Shown here piece after piece: positions 8,870 to 16,109 of a stretch of DNA of 64,000 bases. A program made the position numbers and the translations under genes. Each line of letters opens with the position of its first letter. Within the stretch, counting starts at the first letter, position 1. Source of the DNA: a bacterium. Its GTDB lineage: Bacteria; Bacteroidota; Bacteroidia; Flavobacteriales_D; Crocinitomicaceae. The stretch covers positions 62,001 through 126,000 of the forward strand of contig JANSYQ010000005.1 of NCBI GenBank assembly GCA_024742305.1, given 5' to 3'. The notes below the pieces were generated by a model, which saw only the letters and a program-made list of their open reading frames with translations, had not been told where the DNA came from and ran no database searches.

Positions 8870-9637
8870 TTACTTGCGTTTATCCTGCATCGTAGAACGA
8901 ATTTCCTTCATGAAATCTGACGCGTAAACGAAGTCTAAAATCTCTTGATTGTCAGTGGTAATGATGGATTTTCTATCGCCTTCCCACCAGTTCTGTCCGT
9001 TGTGAATAAAGATGACGTTGTCCCCAATTTCAATTACCGAGTTCATATCGTGGGTAATTACCACCGTTGTAATATCATACTCATAGGTAATTTCACGTAT
9101 CAGGTTGTCGATAACGATGGCGGTTTTTGGATCCAATCCGGAGTTGGGTTCGTCGCAGAAAAGATACTTCGGAGAGTTGGAAATAGCGCGTGCAATTGCT
9201 ACACGTTTTTTCATTCCCCCAGAACATTCCGCAGGATATAACTTGTTTCGTCCTTCTAAATTTACACGCTCCAAACAGAAATTCACACGATCGAGCTTTT
9301 CCGCTTTCGATAGTTTCGTGAACATGGTTAACGGAAACATGATATTCTCTTCCAATGTCATGGAGTCAAACAAAGCCGAACCTTGAAAGAGCATACCAAT
9401 CTGTTTACGAATGGTTACTTTTTCCTTTCGGTCCATCGCGGTAAAATCTTGACCGTCGTAAATGATGCGCCCTGTATCTGGTTCATGTAATCCAACGATA
9501 CATTTGGTAAGCACCGACTTTCCTTGTCCCGATTGACCGATAATCAAATTCACTTTACCACGCTCAAAATTTGCATTGATATCATGCAGAACATGATTGT
9601 CCCCAAAAGTTTTATTTACGCCTTCCACCTGAATCAT
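8870..9637 (-). CDS. MlaF-type ABC transporter ATP-binding protein
   Basis: The ATPase of an MCE-type lipid transporter (Mla family) that moves phospholipids between the two membranes. The 255-residue protein has Walker A GQSGQGKS, signature CSGGMKKR, Walker B YLFCDEPNSGLDP and switch VVITHDMNS. CSGGMKKRVAIARA and DEPNSGLDP are typical of MlaF/Ttg2A-like ATPases. It overlaps the upstream permease gene by 4 bp (ATGA), so the pair is translated together. No MCE-domain MlaD subunit is adjacent; the next gene downstream is the convergent rmuC. Confidence 0.88.
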   Translation of the reverse strand: MIQVEGVNKTFGDNHVLHDINANFERGKVNLIIGQSGQGKSVLTKCIVGLHEPDTGRIIYDGQDFTAMDRKEKVTIRKQIGMLFQGSALFDSMTLEENIMFPLTMFTKLSKAEKLDRVNFCLERVNLEGRNKLYPAECSGGMKKRVAIARAISNSPKYLFCDEPNSGLDPKTAIVIDNLIREITYEYDITTVVITHDMNSVIEIGDNVIFIHNGQNWWEGDRKSIITTDNQEILDFVYASDFMKEIRSTMQDKRK

Positions 9638-10377
9638 AGAAGGATCATTTGCGTTAATAAGAAGTTGGCGATGAGAATGGCTACACTTGCCGTTACTACT
9701 GCTCTTGTTGCCGATTTACCGACATCTACCGCACCTCCCTTTGAGTAATATCCGTACCAGGAGGCAATGGACACAATGAGGAAGGCAAACACAACTCCCT
9801 TCGTCAAGGCGTAGAAGATATTTCCTACTTCGAACCATGCACGAATACCATACAAGTATGTTTCTGTAGAGGCCAATCCACTTGCAATGAGTGCAAGCCA
9901 TCCGCCGATAAGTCCAAGTCCCATGGAGAACGTTATCAAAATTGGGAAGAAGTAAACTGCTCCTAAAATCTTCGGTAAAATCAAATATGCTCGGCTATTC
10001 ACCCCCATAATTTCAAGGGCGTCTATCTGTTCGGTAATTCTCATGGTTCCGATCTCAGATGCCACGTTTGACCCCACTTTTCCAGCAAGGATCAAGGACA
10101 TAATCGTTGGTGAGAACTCCAATATGGTAGACGATCGTGTAATGTAACCAATGGTGTACTCTGGGAGCAATGGCGAATCCATATTGGAGGCCGTTTGTAG
10201 TGCGATAACACCTCCCATAAACACGGACATCAAACCAACAATGGGAATAGATTCAACACCGATTCTTTGGATTTCCTCCAACAGTCGCCGGCGAAAAACA
10301 GCGCCTTTTTCTGGACGTGAAAACACAATCCAAAGCATCTGCATGTAGTTCCCGATATTCTTAAGAATCTTGAGCAT
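9634..10377 (-). CDS. MlaE-family ABC transporter permease
   Basis: A 247-residue permease of the MlaE/YrbE family and membrane partner of the ATPase that overlaps its 3' end. Visible family features are GVESIPIVGLMSVFMGGVIA, the long hydrophobic segments, and IGTMRITEQIDALEIMGVNS, the cytoplasmic coupling helix that contacts the ATPase. MlaE length is normally about 250-260 residues. The start MLKILKNIGNYMQMLWIVFS fits the amphipathic interface helix seen at the N-terminus of MlaE. The gene diverges from the sprT-like gene over a 573-bp gap filled with repeats. Confidence 0.9.
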   Translation of the reverse strand: MLKILKNIGNYMQMLWIVFSRPEKGAVFRRRLLEEIQRIGVESIPIVGLMSVFMGGVIALQTASNMDSPLLPEYTIGYITRSSTILEFSPTIMSLILAGKVGSNVASEIGTMRITEQIDALEIMGVNSRAYLILPKILGAVYFFPILITFSMGLGLIGGWLALIASGLASTETYLYGIRAWFEVGNIFYALTKGVVFAFLIVSIASWYGYYSKGGAVDVGKSATRAVVTASVAILIANFLLTQMILL

Positions 10378-10577
10378 CGATGCTAATTTAGCGGTATTTT
10401 TTCTTATGGCAATTTATTTAACCGAATAGCTGATGTAGGATTTTAGGGAGTTTGAATATGGAAAATAATAAACGTTATAATCCTTCCCCTCCATCCCCCC
10501 GCGCAATAGCTGAAGCTCATGGCGAAAGCGTTCCCAAATGGCGACTTCCTTGATAACGGCAATGCTAAGTATTTTTT
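10378..10577. other. gap upstream of the MlaE gene, left part
   Basis: It should hold the promoter of the minus-strand transporter pair. Bases from about 10530 (CCAAATGG, GACTT, AATGCTAAGT) resemble the left flank of repeat copy B at about 13665-13725, so the repeat similarity extends into this stretch. No gene was recognised; a 31-codon frame at about 10458 has no supporting feature. Confidence 0.45.
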
Positions 10578-10844
10578 TCACCACTAAGGCACAAATCTTT
10601 CGCCGAAGCTACTCCTTCATAGCAAGTATTGCGGCGTAGGAGCTTCAGCAAAGGAGCAGGGAACACTAAGTACTTTGGGAGTGGGTAAAAGATACTTTAT
10701 AGTGGCGCACTAGATTATGACTCCGTCATAACCTTCCGTGTTCTTTACTTCTACAAAGTTTCAAACTATACTCCGTGCGCTTCGTACCCTCGTGGTTGAC
10801 TCTCAATTGCGGGCATCTTGCCAATATCTAGGCAATTGCCCTCC
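10578..10844 (+). repeat. dispersed palindromic mosaic repeat, copy A
   Basis: The blocks shared with copies B (13727-13938) and C (21688-21869, inverted) are, in order: ACCACTAAGGCAC; GCGCACTAGATTATGAC, then three bases and GTCATAA (palindrome at 10714-10731); CCGTGCGC to CTCGTGGT; CTCAATTGCGGGC; and TTGCCAATATCTAGGCAAT with GCCCTCC (10811-10844). Copy A also contains a separate block at 10597-10660 (CTACTCCTTCATAGCAAGTA and flanks) that in copy B lies outside and upstream of the element, so the units are mosaic. It is non-coding. Confidence 0.75.
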
Positions 10845-10936
10845 AAAAGGGGGAAGCCAAATCACCCGTTTGATTAATAAGTGTTAAGTGTTCATTACAA
10901 ATGAATAAAGGTGCCGATTGCGATGTAGGAAAGCAC

Positions 10937-10944
10937 TATTTTTG
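10937..10944 (+). promoter_or_regulatory. -7 promoter box of the sprT-like gene
   Basis: TATTTTTG fits TAnnTTTG and ends 6 bases before the GTG at 10951. Because it would lie inside the coding region if translation began at the upstream start (10918), it argues for the GTG start. Confidence 0.5.
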
Positions 10945-10950
10945 CAGTCA

Positions 10951-11568
10951 GTGAGCAATAAAGTAGCACAATATCATAAAGTGTTGAGCAAGTATGTCCC
11001 AGCGGAATATGTGTCTTATGTCGTGGATTTACTCATCAAGCATCCCGTTCAGTTTCGTGTTTCAAAGCCGAGAAAAACTAAACTGGGAGATTTTCGTGCT
11101 GAACGCGAAGGGCTGCATAAAATAACGGTCAACGGTGATTTAAATCCCTACAGTTTTTTGATTACTACCATCCACGAATTTGCACACTTGGTCACTTTTA
11201 ATGACTACGGTCCGCGGGTGAAGCCTCACGGCAAAGAATGGCAAAATGTGTACTCGAAAATGTTGTATCCGGTGGTGCAAGCTGGACATTTGCCGGAAGA
11301 TGTTGCCAAGGCAATTGAACGCTCACTATTAAATGTGAAAGCCTCTTCGTGCACGGATCAGAACTTACATCGGGTGTTGATGCAATACGATGTGCCGAAA
11401 GAAGGGTTGGTTACTTTGGAGTCTTTGGATCGGGAGTCTGTTTTCGAGTTGAATGGAAAAACCTATCGAAAAGGAAACCTTCGTCGTACCCGCTACGTAT
11501 GCACGAACACACACAATCAAAGAAAATACTTAATTAATGCGCTTGCGCAAGTCAAAAAAATAGCATGA
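10951..11568 (+). CDS. SprT-like zinc metallopeptidase-fold protein
   Basis: A SprT/Spartan-like protein. The metal-binding motif HEFAHL (HExxH) sits in ITTIHEFAHLVTFNDYG, and a third histidine is in KPHGKEW, the spacing expected of SprT domains. The physiological substrate of bacterial SprT-like proteins is unknown. I use GTG 10951 (205 residues, beginning MSNKVAQYHKVLSKYVP) because a -7 promoter box lies just upstream of it; the frame is open back to 10918, which would add 11 residues. The stop overlaps the ATG of the mannose-1-phosphate guanylyltransferase gene by 4 bp, so the two are co-translated. Confidence 0.85.
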   Translation: MSNKVAQYHKVLSKYVPAEYVSYVVDLLIKHPVQFRVSKPRKTKLGDFRAEREGLHKITVNGDLNPYSFLITTIHEFAHLVTFNDYGPRVKPHGKEWQNVYSKMLYPVVQAGHLPEDVAKAIERSLLNVKASSCTDQNLHRVLMQYDVPKEGLVTLESLDRESVFELNGKTYRKGNLRRTRYVCTNTHNQRKYLINALAQVKKIA

Positions 11569-12620
11569 AGGATAATTACAGCGTAATCATGGCCGGTGGA
11601 ATTGGAAGTCGTTTTTGGCCGATGTCAGTTCCGGAAAGACCGAAACAATTTTTGGATGTTTTAGGCATCGGGAAATCGTTAATTCAAATGACGTACGAGC
11701 GCTTGTTGCACGTTTCACCTTCGGAAAATATTTACATCGTAACGAACAAGGCTTACAAGGATTTGGTCCTAGAGCAATTGCCCGATTTGAAACCTGAGCA
11801 AGTCTTGATGGAACCTCAGCGAAAGAATACGGCTCCTTGTATTGCTTATGCAGCTGCAAAAATTCATGCAATCAACCCAAATGCAAAATTGATTATTTCA
11901 CCGGCAGATCACTTAATTGTGAATCAGCAGAACTTTGCGGAAACCATCGAGAAGGCATTACAAGCTGCAGAAAATGATCGCATTGCAACAATTGGAATTC
12001 AGCCTACACGACCTGATACTGGCTACGGTTATATTGAGTTTGATGCTGCGACAGAAACGGTTCCCAACGCTTGCGTTCCAGTGGCACAATTCCGCGAAAA
12101 ACCGGATTTAGAAACTGCGAAGTCTTTTGTTGAGGCTGGAAACTTCTATTGGAATTCGGGAATTTTTATTTGGAAGTCGGGGACGGTGCTAGATGCTTTG
12201 AAATCGTTCCAACCGGAGCTACATAGTTTGTTTGCAGGTGATATGAGTTTTTACAATACACCAAAGGAACAAGAGAAAGTGGATCATTGTTTCGATGTTT
12301 GTGAAGATATTTCCATTGACTTTGCCGTGATGGAACATGCGCAAAATATCGACGTAGTGCTTTCTAATTTCGATTGGTCGGACCTAGGCACTTGGGGAAG
12401 TTTGGACACGCATTTATCGCATGATGATCGTGGAAACGCTATTATTGGCGATAAGGTTCATGCGTTTCACACCTCTAATAGCATAATCAACCTGGAGGAC
12501 GGAACTGAAGCCATAATCGATGGGTTGGATGGATACATTGTGATTCAATCGGAAAATCGTTTGATGATTCTCCGCAAGGAAAACGAGCAAGAGTTAAAGC
12601 AATTTATGAGGGAGTTGTAG
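11565..12620 (+). CDS. manC: mannose-1-phosphate guanylyltransferase
   Basis: It makes GDP-mannose from mannose-1-phosphate and GTP for polysaccharide and glycoprotein synthesis in the cytoplasm. The nucleotidyltransferase signature is near the N-terminus (MAGGIGSRFWPMSVPERPKQ), followed by SPADHLIV, TGYGYIEF, FREKP and YWNSGIFIW, all standard for the family. At 351 residues it has the pyrophosphorylase domain and a short beta-helix tail but no phosphomannose-isomerase fusion. It overlaps the sprT-like gene by 4 bp. A convergent gap containing the octamer repeat follows. Confidence 0.93.
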   Translation: MKDNYSVIMAGGIGSRFWPMSVPERPKQFLDVLGIGKSLIQMTYERLLHVSPSENIYIVTNKAYKDLVLEQLPDLKPEQVLMEPQRKNTAPCIAYAAAKIHAINPNAKLIISPADHLIVNQQNFAETIEKALQAAENDRIATIGIQPTRPDTGYGYIEFDAATETVPNACVPVAQFREKPDLETAKSFVEAGNFYWNSGIFIWKSGTVLDALKSFQPELHSLFAGDMSFYNTPKEQEKVDHCFDVCEDISIDFAVMEHAQNIDVVLSNFDWSDLGTWGSLDTHLSHDDRGNAIIGDKVHAFHTSNSIINLEDGTEAIIDGLDGYIVIQSENRLMILRKENEQELKQFMREL

Positions 12621-12641
12621 AAGTTAGACCGCTGCGCTCAA

Positions 12642-12768
12642 AGACTTTTGACTTTTGATTTCTTGACTACATGACTGCTTGACTTTTTGATTTCTTGACT
12701 TTTTGAATTCTTGATTTTTTGACCATTTGACAATTTGACGGTTCGATTGCTTGACGGTTTGATTTTGT
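12642..12768. repeat. degenerate octamer repeat, locus 1
   Basis: About 13 imperfect units of TGA plus five pyrimidine-rich bases run in tandem, such as TGACTACA, TGACTGCT, TGACTTTT, TGATTTCT and TGACCATT. The period is 8 bp, with a few 7-bp units at the left end. The TGA part is far better conserved than the rest. It lies in the convergent gap between the guanylyltransferase and the first plug-only gene. Similar loci are at 14864-14943, 16009-16074 and 19379-19453. Confidence 0.75.
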
Positions 12769-12833
12769 AATTTTTAAGCACACTTCGGCTACGCTTAGTG
12801 AACGATTGGGTGTTTTGAGTTTTCAGTTCATTA

Positions 12834-13535
12834 CTATTTTGCTTTCCACTCGTAGTATAGGTCGAAATAACTCTTGGTTTCTATAGTGACAACCCCAACT
12901 GTTGTATCTCCGTATTTTGCTGGAATTCCGTTGGTATATACCTTGATGTTTTGATATGCCGCCGATGGTAGGTTCAATTCACCTCTCACCTTTACACCAT
13001 CAATGAGTTGTAAATGACCTCCTTCCGCACCCCGAATCACAATTTCATCTGTGATAGACATTTGTATTTCAGAGGAAGTGCCTTCAATCAAATCATCAAA
13101 ATTGAAGCGGTTTACGTGTTGATCGATGATTGCTCCTTCTAGTTCTTCAAAAGAATGACCGAATAAGTCTATTGGTAATGGCGGTGCAATGGGGGGACAG
13201 ATACAGATGTTGTCTATCGGTGAAGGAAAAACAATTTCTCCGCAGTGGTAAAACCCATCTCTTGGTACATCTACAGGAATGCCTTTTAGCGTGTCGCCAT
13301 ACATTCGAATATTCAGGGAGTACTCCCCAACAGGAACTGTTGAAATTCGAAATCGCCCATCTTCATCTGTTTGTGTTTGGTAGCGCTGACCAAATTCATC
13401 TTCGATAAATACATGAGTGTAAGATAAAGGATATCCATCTTCATCAACTACGTTTCCAATTACCGCACCCATTTGAGATTGAGCCATTGATGCGAATGAA
13501 AATAAAAGGGATATGATGAATATAAAAACGGTCAT
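12834..13535 (-). CDS. plug-only TonB-receptor-like protein, paralogue 1
   Basis: A 233-residue secreted protein with a signal peptide (MTVFIFIISLLFSFASMAQS). A CarboxypepD_reg-like domain (about residues 22-100, VGEYSLNIRMYGDTL) and a short TonB plug-like domain follow, with IVIRGAEGGHLQLIDGVKV and YTNGIPAKYGDTTVGVVTIE. The protein stops there (SYFDLYYEWKAK): there is no 22-stranded barrel, so it cannot be a classical TonB-dependent transporter. A proline and cysteine-rich insert (ICICPPIAPPLPID) replaces the corresponding segment of its paralogue at 14052-14780. The two share the carboxypeptidase-like and plug segments closely. Its function is unknown; an envelope adaptor or barrel-interacting role is speculative. 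Confidence 0.7.
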   Translation of the reverse strand: MTVFIFIISLLFSFASMAQSQMGAVIGNVVDEDGYPLSYTHVFIEDEFGQRYQTQTDEDGRFRISTVPVGEYSLNIRMYGDTLKGIPVDVPRDGFYHCGEIVFPSPIDNICICPPIAPPLPIDLFGHSFEELEGAIIDQHVNRFNFDDLIEGTSSEIQMSITDEIVIRGAEGGHLQLIDGVKVRGELNLPSAAYQNIKVYTNGIPAKYGDTTVGVVTIETKSYFDLYYEWKAK

Positions 13536-13598
13536 TTGATATCGTTGAGAGTTTGAAATGATGATGTCGGTACAAGAGTCCTACAACTATTCCCTATT

Positions 13599-13662
13599 CT
13601 TTCGCTATACCTACTCCTTCAAAGCAAGTATTGCGGGGTAGTCGCTTCAGCACAAGCGCTCC
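13599..13662 (+). repeat. shared block next to repeat copy B
   Basis: This 64-bp block (CTTTCGC, CTACTCCTTCA, AGCAAGTATTGCGG, GCTTCAGCA) matches 10597-10660 closely. In copy A the block is nested inside the palindromic repeat; here it lies upstream of it. Together with 13727-13938 it fills most of the 515-bp gap between the two plug-only genes. Confidence 0.65.
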
Positions 13663-13726
13663 AAATGGAGACTTACTAGGTAATTCGCCTGCCGGCGGTA
13701 AGGAAAGGAATGCTGAGTCTTTTTTA

Positions 13727-13938
13727 CCACTAAGACACGGAGGGCACAGGAAAAATTTAGCCAAAGCTGCTTGAAAAAGGCACACTAGATTATGACATCG
13801 TCATAATTTCTACTGTTCTCTGATAGGCGTCGTGTGTACTTTTATCATTTTGGATATTAACTACAATCCGTGCACTTAGTGGCTTTTTAGTGAATTATAA
13901 TTTTGGGCATTTTGTTAATATCTAGGTAATAACCCTCC
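13727..13938 (+). repeat. dispersed palindromic mosaic repeat, copy B
   Basis: Blocks shared with copies A and C are ACCACTAAGACACGGAGGGCAC, GGCACACTAG followed by the perfect palindrome ATTATGACatcGTCATAAT (13789-13807), CCGTGCACTTAGTGG, and GGGCATTTTG, TTAATATCTAGGTAAT, ACCCTCC (13905-13938). The palindrome arms are conserved among copies while the 3-base centre differs (tcc, atc, gaa). It lies between the two plug-only paralogues. Confidence 0.75.
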
Positions 13939-13985
13939 AAAGCGTTGCTTTGAGCCTGCCGAAATGGGGAAACAGTTAAACTTGA

Positions 13986-14023
13986 GAAATAAAAAGGGAT
14001 CCCAGCAACTACGAGATCCCTTT
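13986..14023 (-). terminator. intrinsic terminator of plug-only paralogue 2
   Basis: AAAGGGATC (13993-14001) pairs with GATCCCTTT (14015-14023) across a 13-base loop. Read on the minus strand it is followed by a T run. It lies 28 bp past the stop at 14052. Confidence 0.75.
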
Positions 14024-14051
14024 ACGAAGGCTTATGCTTTACTAGAGCTTA

Positions 14052-14780
14052 CTATTTTCCCGCCTTCAATTGTTGTGATTTCCATGCTCTGTATAGGTCG
14101 AAGTAGCTTTGTGTTTCCATGGCAATTACTCCACCGAGTGTATCTCCGTATTTCGCCGGAATTCCTCCTGTGTATACTGTCAACGATCCGATAGCTGCAG
14201 ATGGCATGGCACCAATTTCTCCGGTTTTTACTCCGTCAATCAGGTACAACATGTCGCCCGGTCGTGAACCACGAATGATTAAGTCTCCACTTTCCGTTTT
14301 TTGAATTTCTGAGGACATACTTTCTACCAAACCGGCTACATCAAACTTCAATGCGCTTTCTTGAATTTCGGCTGCTTTCATTGTGGTTACGGGAATGTTT
14401 CCGTCGATAAGTTTTAAGCCCTCATCTGCAGAAACAACAACCGATGTCATCGTTTTCACAAAACCACTTTCAAATTCTATTTGCCCACACTGGTAAAATC
14501 CATCACGCGGTACATCTACATAGATTCCACCCATTGTATCACCCATAAGTTTGATGTTCATTTCATACTCACCAACTGGAATTGCACTGATTCTAAAGCG
14601 TCCATCCTCATCCGTTCTTGCTTGGTAACGCTGACCGAAGACGTCGTCAATATAAACGTGTGCTCCGTACACAGCTTGTCCTTCAGTTAAAACTTCTCCA
14701 ATTACTTCTCCTGTTGCTCCTTGTCCGAATGCTGACCCCATTCCGAAGATCAAACATGTTAGTATCATTATTTTTTTCAT
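14052..14780 (-). CDS. plug-only TonB-receptor-like protein, paralogue 2
   Basis: A 242-residue secreted paralogue of the gene at 12834-13535. It has a signal peptide (MKKIMILTCLIFGMGSAFGQ), a CarboxypepD_reg-like domain (YQARTDEDGRFRISAIPVGE) and a complete-looking TonB plug (LIIRGSRPGDMLYLIDGVKT, YTGGIPAKYGDTLGGVIAME). It ends right after the plug at SYFDLYRAWKSQQ, with no barrel. It retains the TMKAAEIQE and VESMSSEIQKTESGD stretch typical of SusC/TonB plugs, whereas paralogue 1 has diverged there. It carries its own terminator. The order suggests tandem duplication, with the repeat element inserted between the copies. Confidence 0.75.
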   Translation of the reverse strand: MKKIMILTCLIFGMGSAFGQGATGEVIGEVLTEGQAVYGAHVYIDDVFGQRYQARTDEDGRFRISAIPVGEYEMNIKLMGDTMGGIYVDVPRDGFYQCGQIEFESGFVKTMTSVVVSADEGLKLIDGNIPVTTMKAAEIQESALKFDVAGLVESMSSEIQKTESGDLIIRGSRPGDMLYLIDGVKTGEIGAMPSAAIGSLTVYTGGIPAKYGDTLGGVIAMETQSYFDLYRAWKSQQLKAGK

Positions 14781-14863
14781 AAGAATTGATTTTAATTTCT
14801 ACGTCGTTTGTTATTGAGATGCACGCGTATTTTCAATTCCATAAAAGTTTTTTGATTTTTTTT

Positions 14864-14943
14864 TCGACTGCTGGACTTTTAGACTGATGGACTGCTTGAC
14901 TGCTTGACTGTTTGACTTCTTGATGATTTGATTGATAGTCTAT
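14864..14943. repeat. degenerate octamer repeat, locus 2
   Basis: Units such as CGACTGCT, GGACTTTT, AGACTGAT, GGACTGCT, TGACTGCT, TGACTGTT and TGACTTCT repeat with an 8-bp period (GA plus C/T-rich bases). It lies between the promoter side of paralogue 2 and the fabD terminator. Confidence 0.75.
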
Positions 14944-14982
14944 TAGACGGTGCGACGTCTGGGAGAGCGGATTTTAGGGCAT

Positions 14983-15021
14983 AAAAAACCCCGGCATCTC
15001 GACTCTGCTCGATGACCGGGG
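14983..15021 (-). terminator. intrinsic terminator of fabD
   Basis: CCCCGG (14989-14994) pairs with CCGGGG (15016-15021), and the inner arms ATCTCGA and TCGAT extend the stem. A run of six As on the plus strand gives the T tract when read from fabD. It lies 22 bp past the fabD stop. Confidence 0.85.
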
Positions 15022-15042
15022 TATTCGTTAAGTTTAATTTTC

Positions 15043-15936
15043 TTATTCCGCTGTTTCCAATGCTGCGCTTGCAGTTGGGAATTTACGGTCTACTTTTTTG
15101 AATAGTCCTTGTAGTACTTTACCTGGACCTACTTCAATCACTTCTTCGCAACCATCGGCGATCATTTGATTCATAGTCTGCGTCCAGCGAACGGGCGCTG
15201 TTAATTGTGCTACCAAATTCTTTTTGACTTCGGCTGGGTCGGTCACAGCACTTGCCGTTACGTTTTGATACACTGGGCATGATGGTGTATTGAATGTTGT
15301 TGCTTCAATAGCAGCTGCTAACTCTTCTCGTGCTGGCTCCATCAAAGGTGAGTGGAATGCTCCACCTACTGGAAGTACCATCGCTCTACGCGCACCGGCT
15401 TCTGTTGCCAATTCACAGGCTTTCTCCACTGCTGGAACGGCTCCTGAAATTACCAATTGTCCCGGACAATTGTAATTTGCTGCTACCACTACTCCATCCA
15501 CTTTATCGCAAATTTCTTCTACCTGAGCATCCTCCAAACCAAGAATAGCCGCCATTGTTGAGGGCTCAGCTTCGCATGCCGCTTGCATTGCTAAGGCGCG
15601 CTTAGAAACCAATCGTAAGCCATCCTCGAAGTTCAATGTTTTGTTCGCTACCAAGGCAGATAGTTCTCCCAGTGAGTGTCCTGCTACCATATTTGGTTGA
15701 AAGGAATCACCCAAGCACGCTGCCAAAATTGTCGAGTGCAAAAAGATCGCTGGTTGTGTTACTTTCGTCTGCTTCAACTCTTCGTCTGTTCCTTCGAACA
15801 TAATCTTAGTGATTTCGAATCCCAAAACCTCATTCGCCTTGTGGAACATATTACGCGCCACTTCAGATGTATCGTATAAGTCCTTACCCATTCCCGAAAA
15901 TTGGGCTCCCTGACCGGGAAAAACGTATGCTTTCAT
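15043..15936 (-). CDS. fabD: malonyl-CoA:acyl carrier protein transacylase
   Basis: FabD transfers malonyl groups from CoA to acyl carrier protein for fatty acid elongation in the cytoplasm. The 297-residue protein has the FPGQGAQFSGMGKDLY N-terminal motif, the nucleophile in GHSLGE (Ser88) and the catalytic histidine in GGAFHSPLM. The length is typical. It stands alone rather than in a fab cluster, with its own terminator. A TACTTTTA sequence near 15953 on the minus strand could be the -7 box. Confidence 0.95.
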   Translation of the reverse strand: MKAYVFPGQGAQFSGMGKDLYDTSEVARNMFHKANEVLGFEITKIMFEGTDEELKQTKVTQPAIFLHSTILAACLGDSFQPNMVAGHSLGELSALVANKTLNFEDGLRLVSKRALAMQAACEAEPSTMAAILGLEDAQVEEICDKVDGVVVAANYNCPGQLVISGAVPAVEKACELATEAGARRAMVLPVGGAFHSPLMEPAREELAAAIEATTFNTPSCPVYQNVTASAVTDPAEVKKNLVAQLTAPVRWTQTMNQMIADGCEEVIEVGPGKVLQGLFKKVDRKFPTASAALETAE

Positions 15937-16008
15937 GTAGTATAAATTTTGCGGTAAAAGTAGTAAAATTGGTTGAGGGACGGAGAGGTTGGAACGTTGG
16001 TTTTTTTT

Positions 16009-16074
16009 GGACTTTTAGACTGTTTGACTACTAGATTTCTAGACTTTTAGACTAGGGAGGATTTCTAGACTTTT
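16009..16074. repeat. degenerate octamer repeat, locus 3
   Basis: Units are GGACTTTT, AGACTGTT, TGACTACT, AGATTTCT and AGACTTTT, then after a short break GGATTTCT and AGACTTTT, with an 8-bp period. It lies between the fabD start and the end of the T9SS protein gene. Confidence 0.75.
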
Positions 16075-16109
16075 CGGAGGTTCCGTACGGTGTGGTGAAG
16101 ATCTAGCGG

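Noticed and set aside
12642-12768. possible CRISPR array
   Set aside because: The period is 8 bp without 20-40 bp repeats or unique spacers, and no cas gene was seen.
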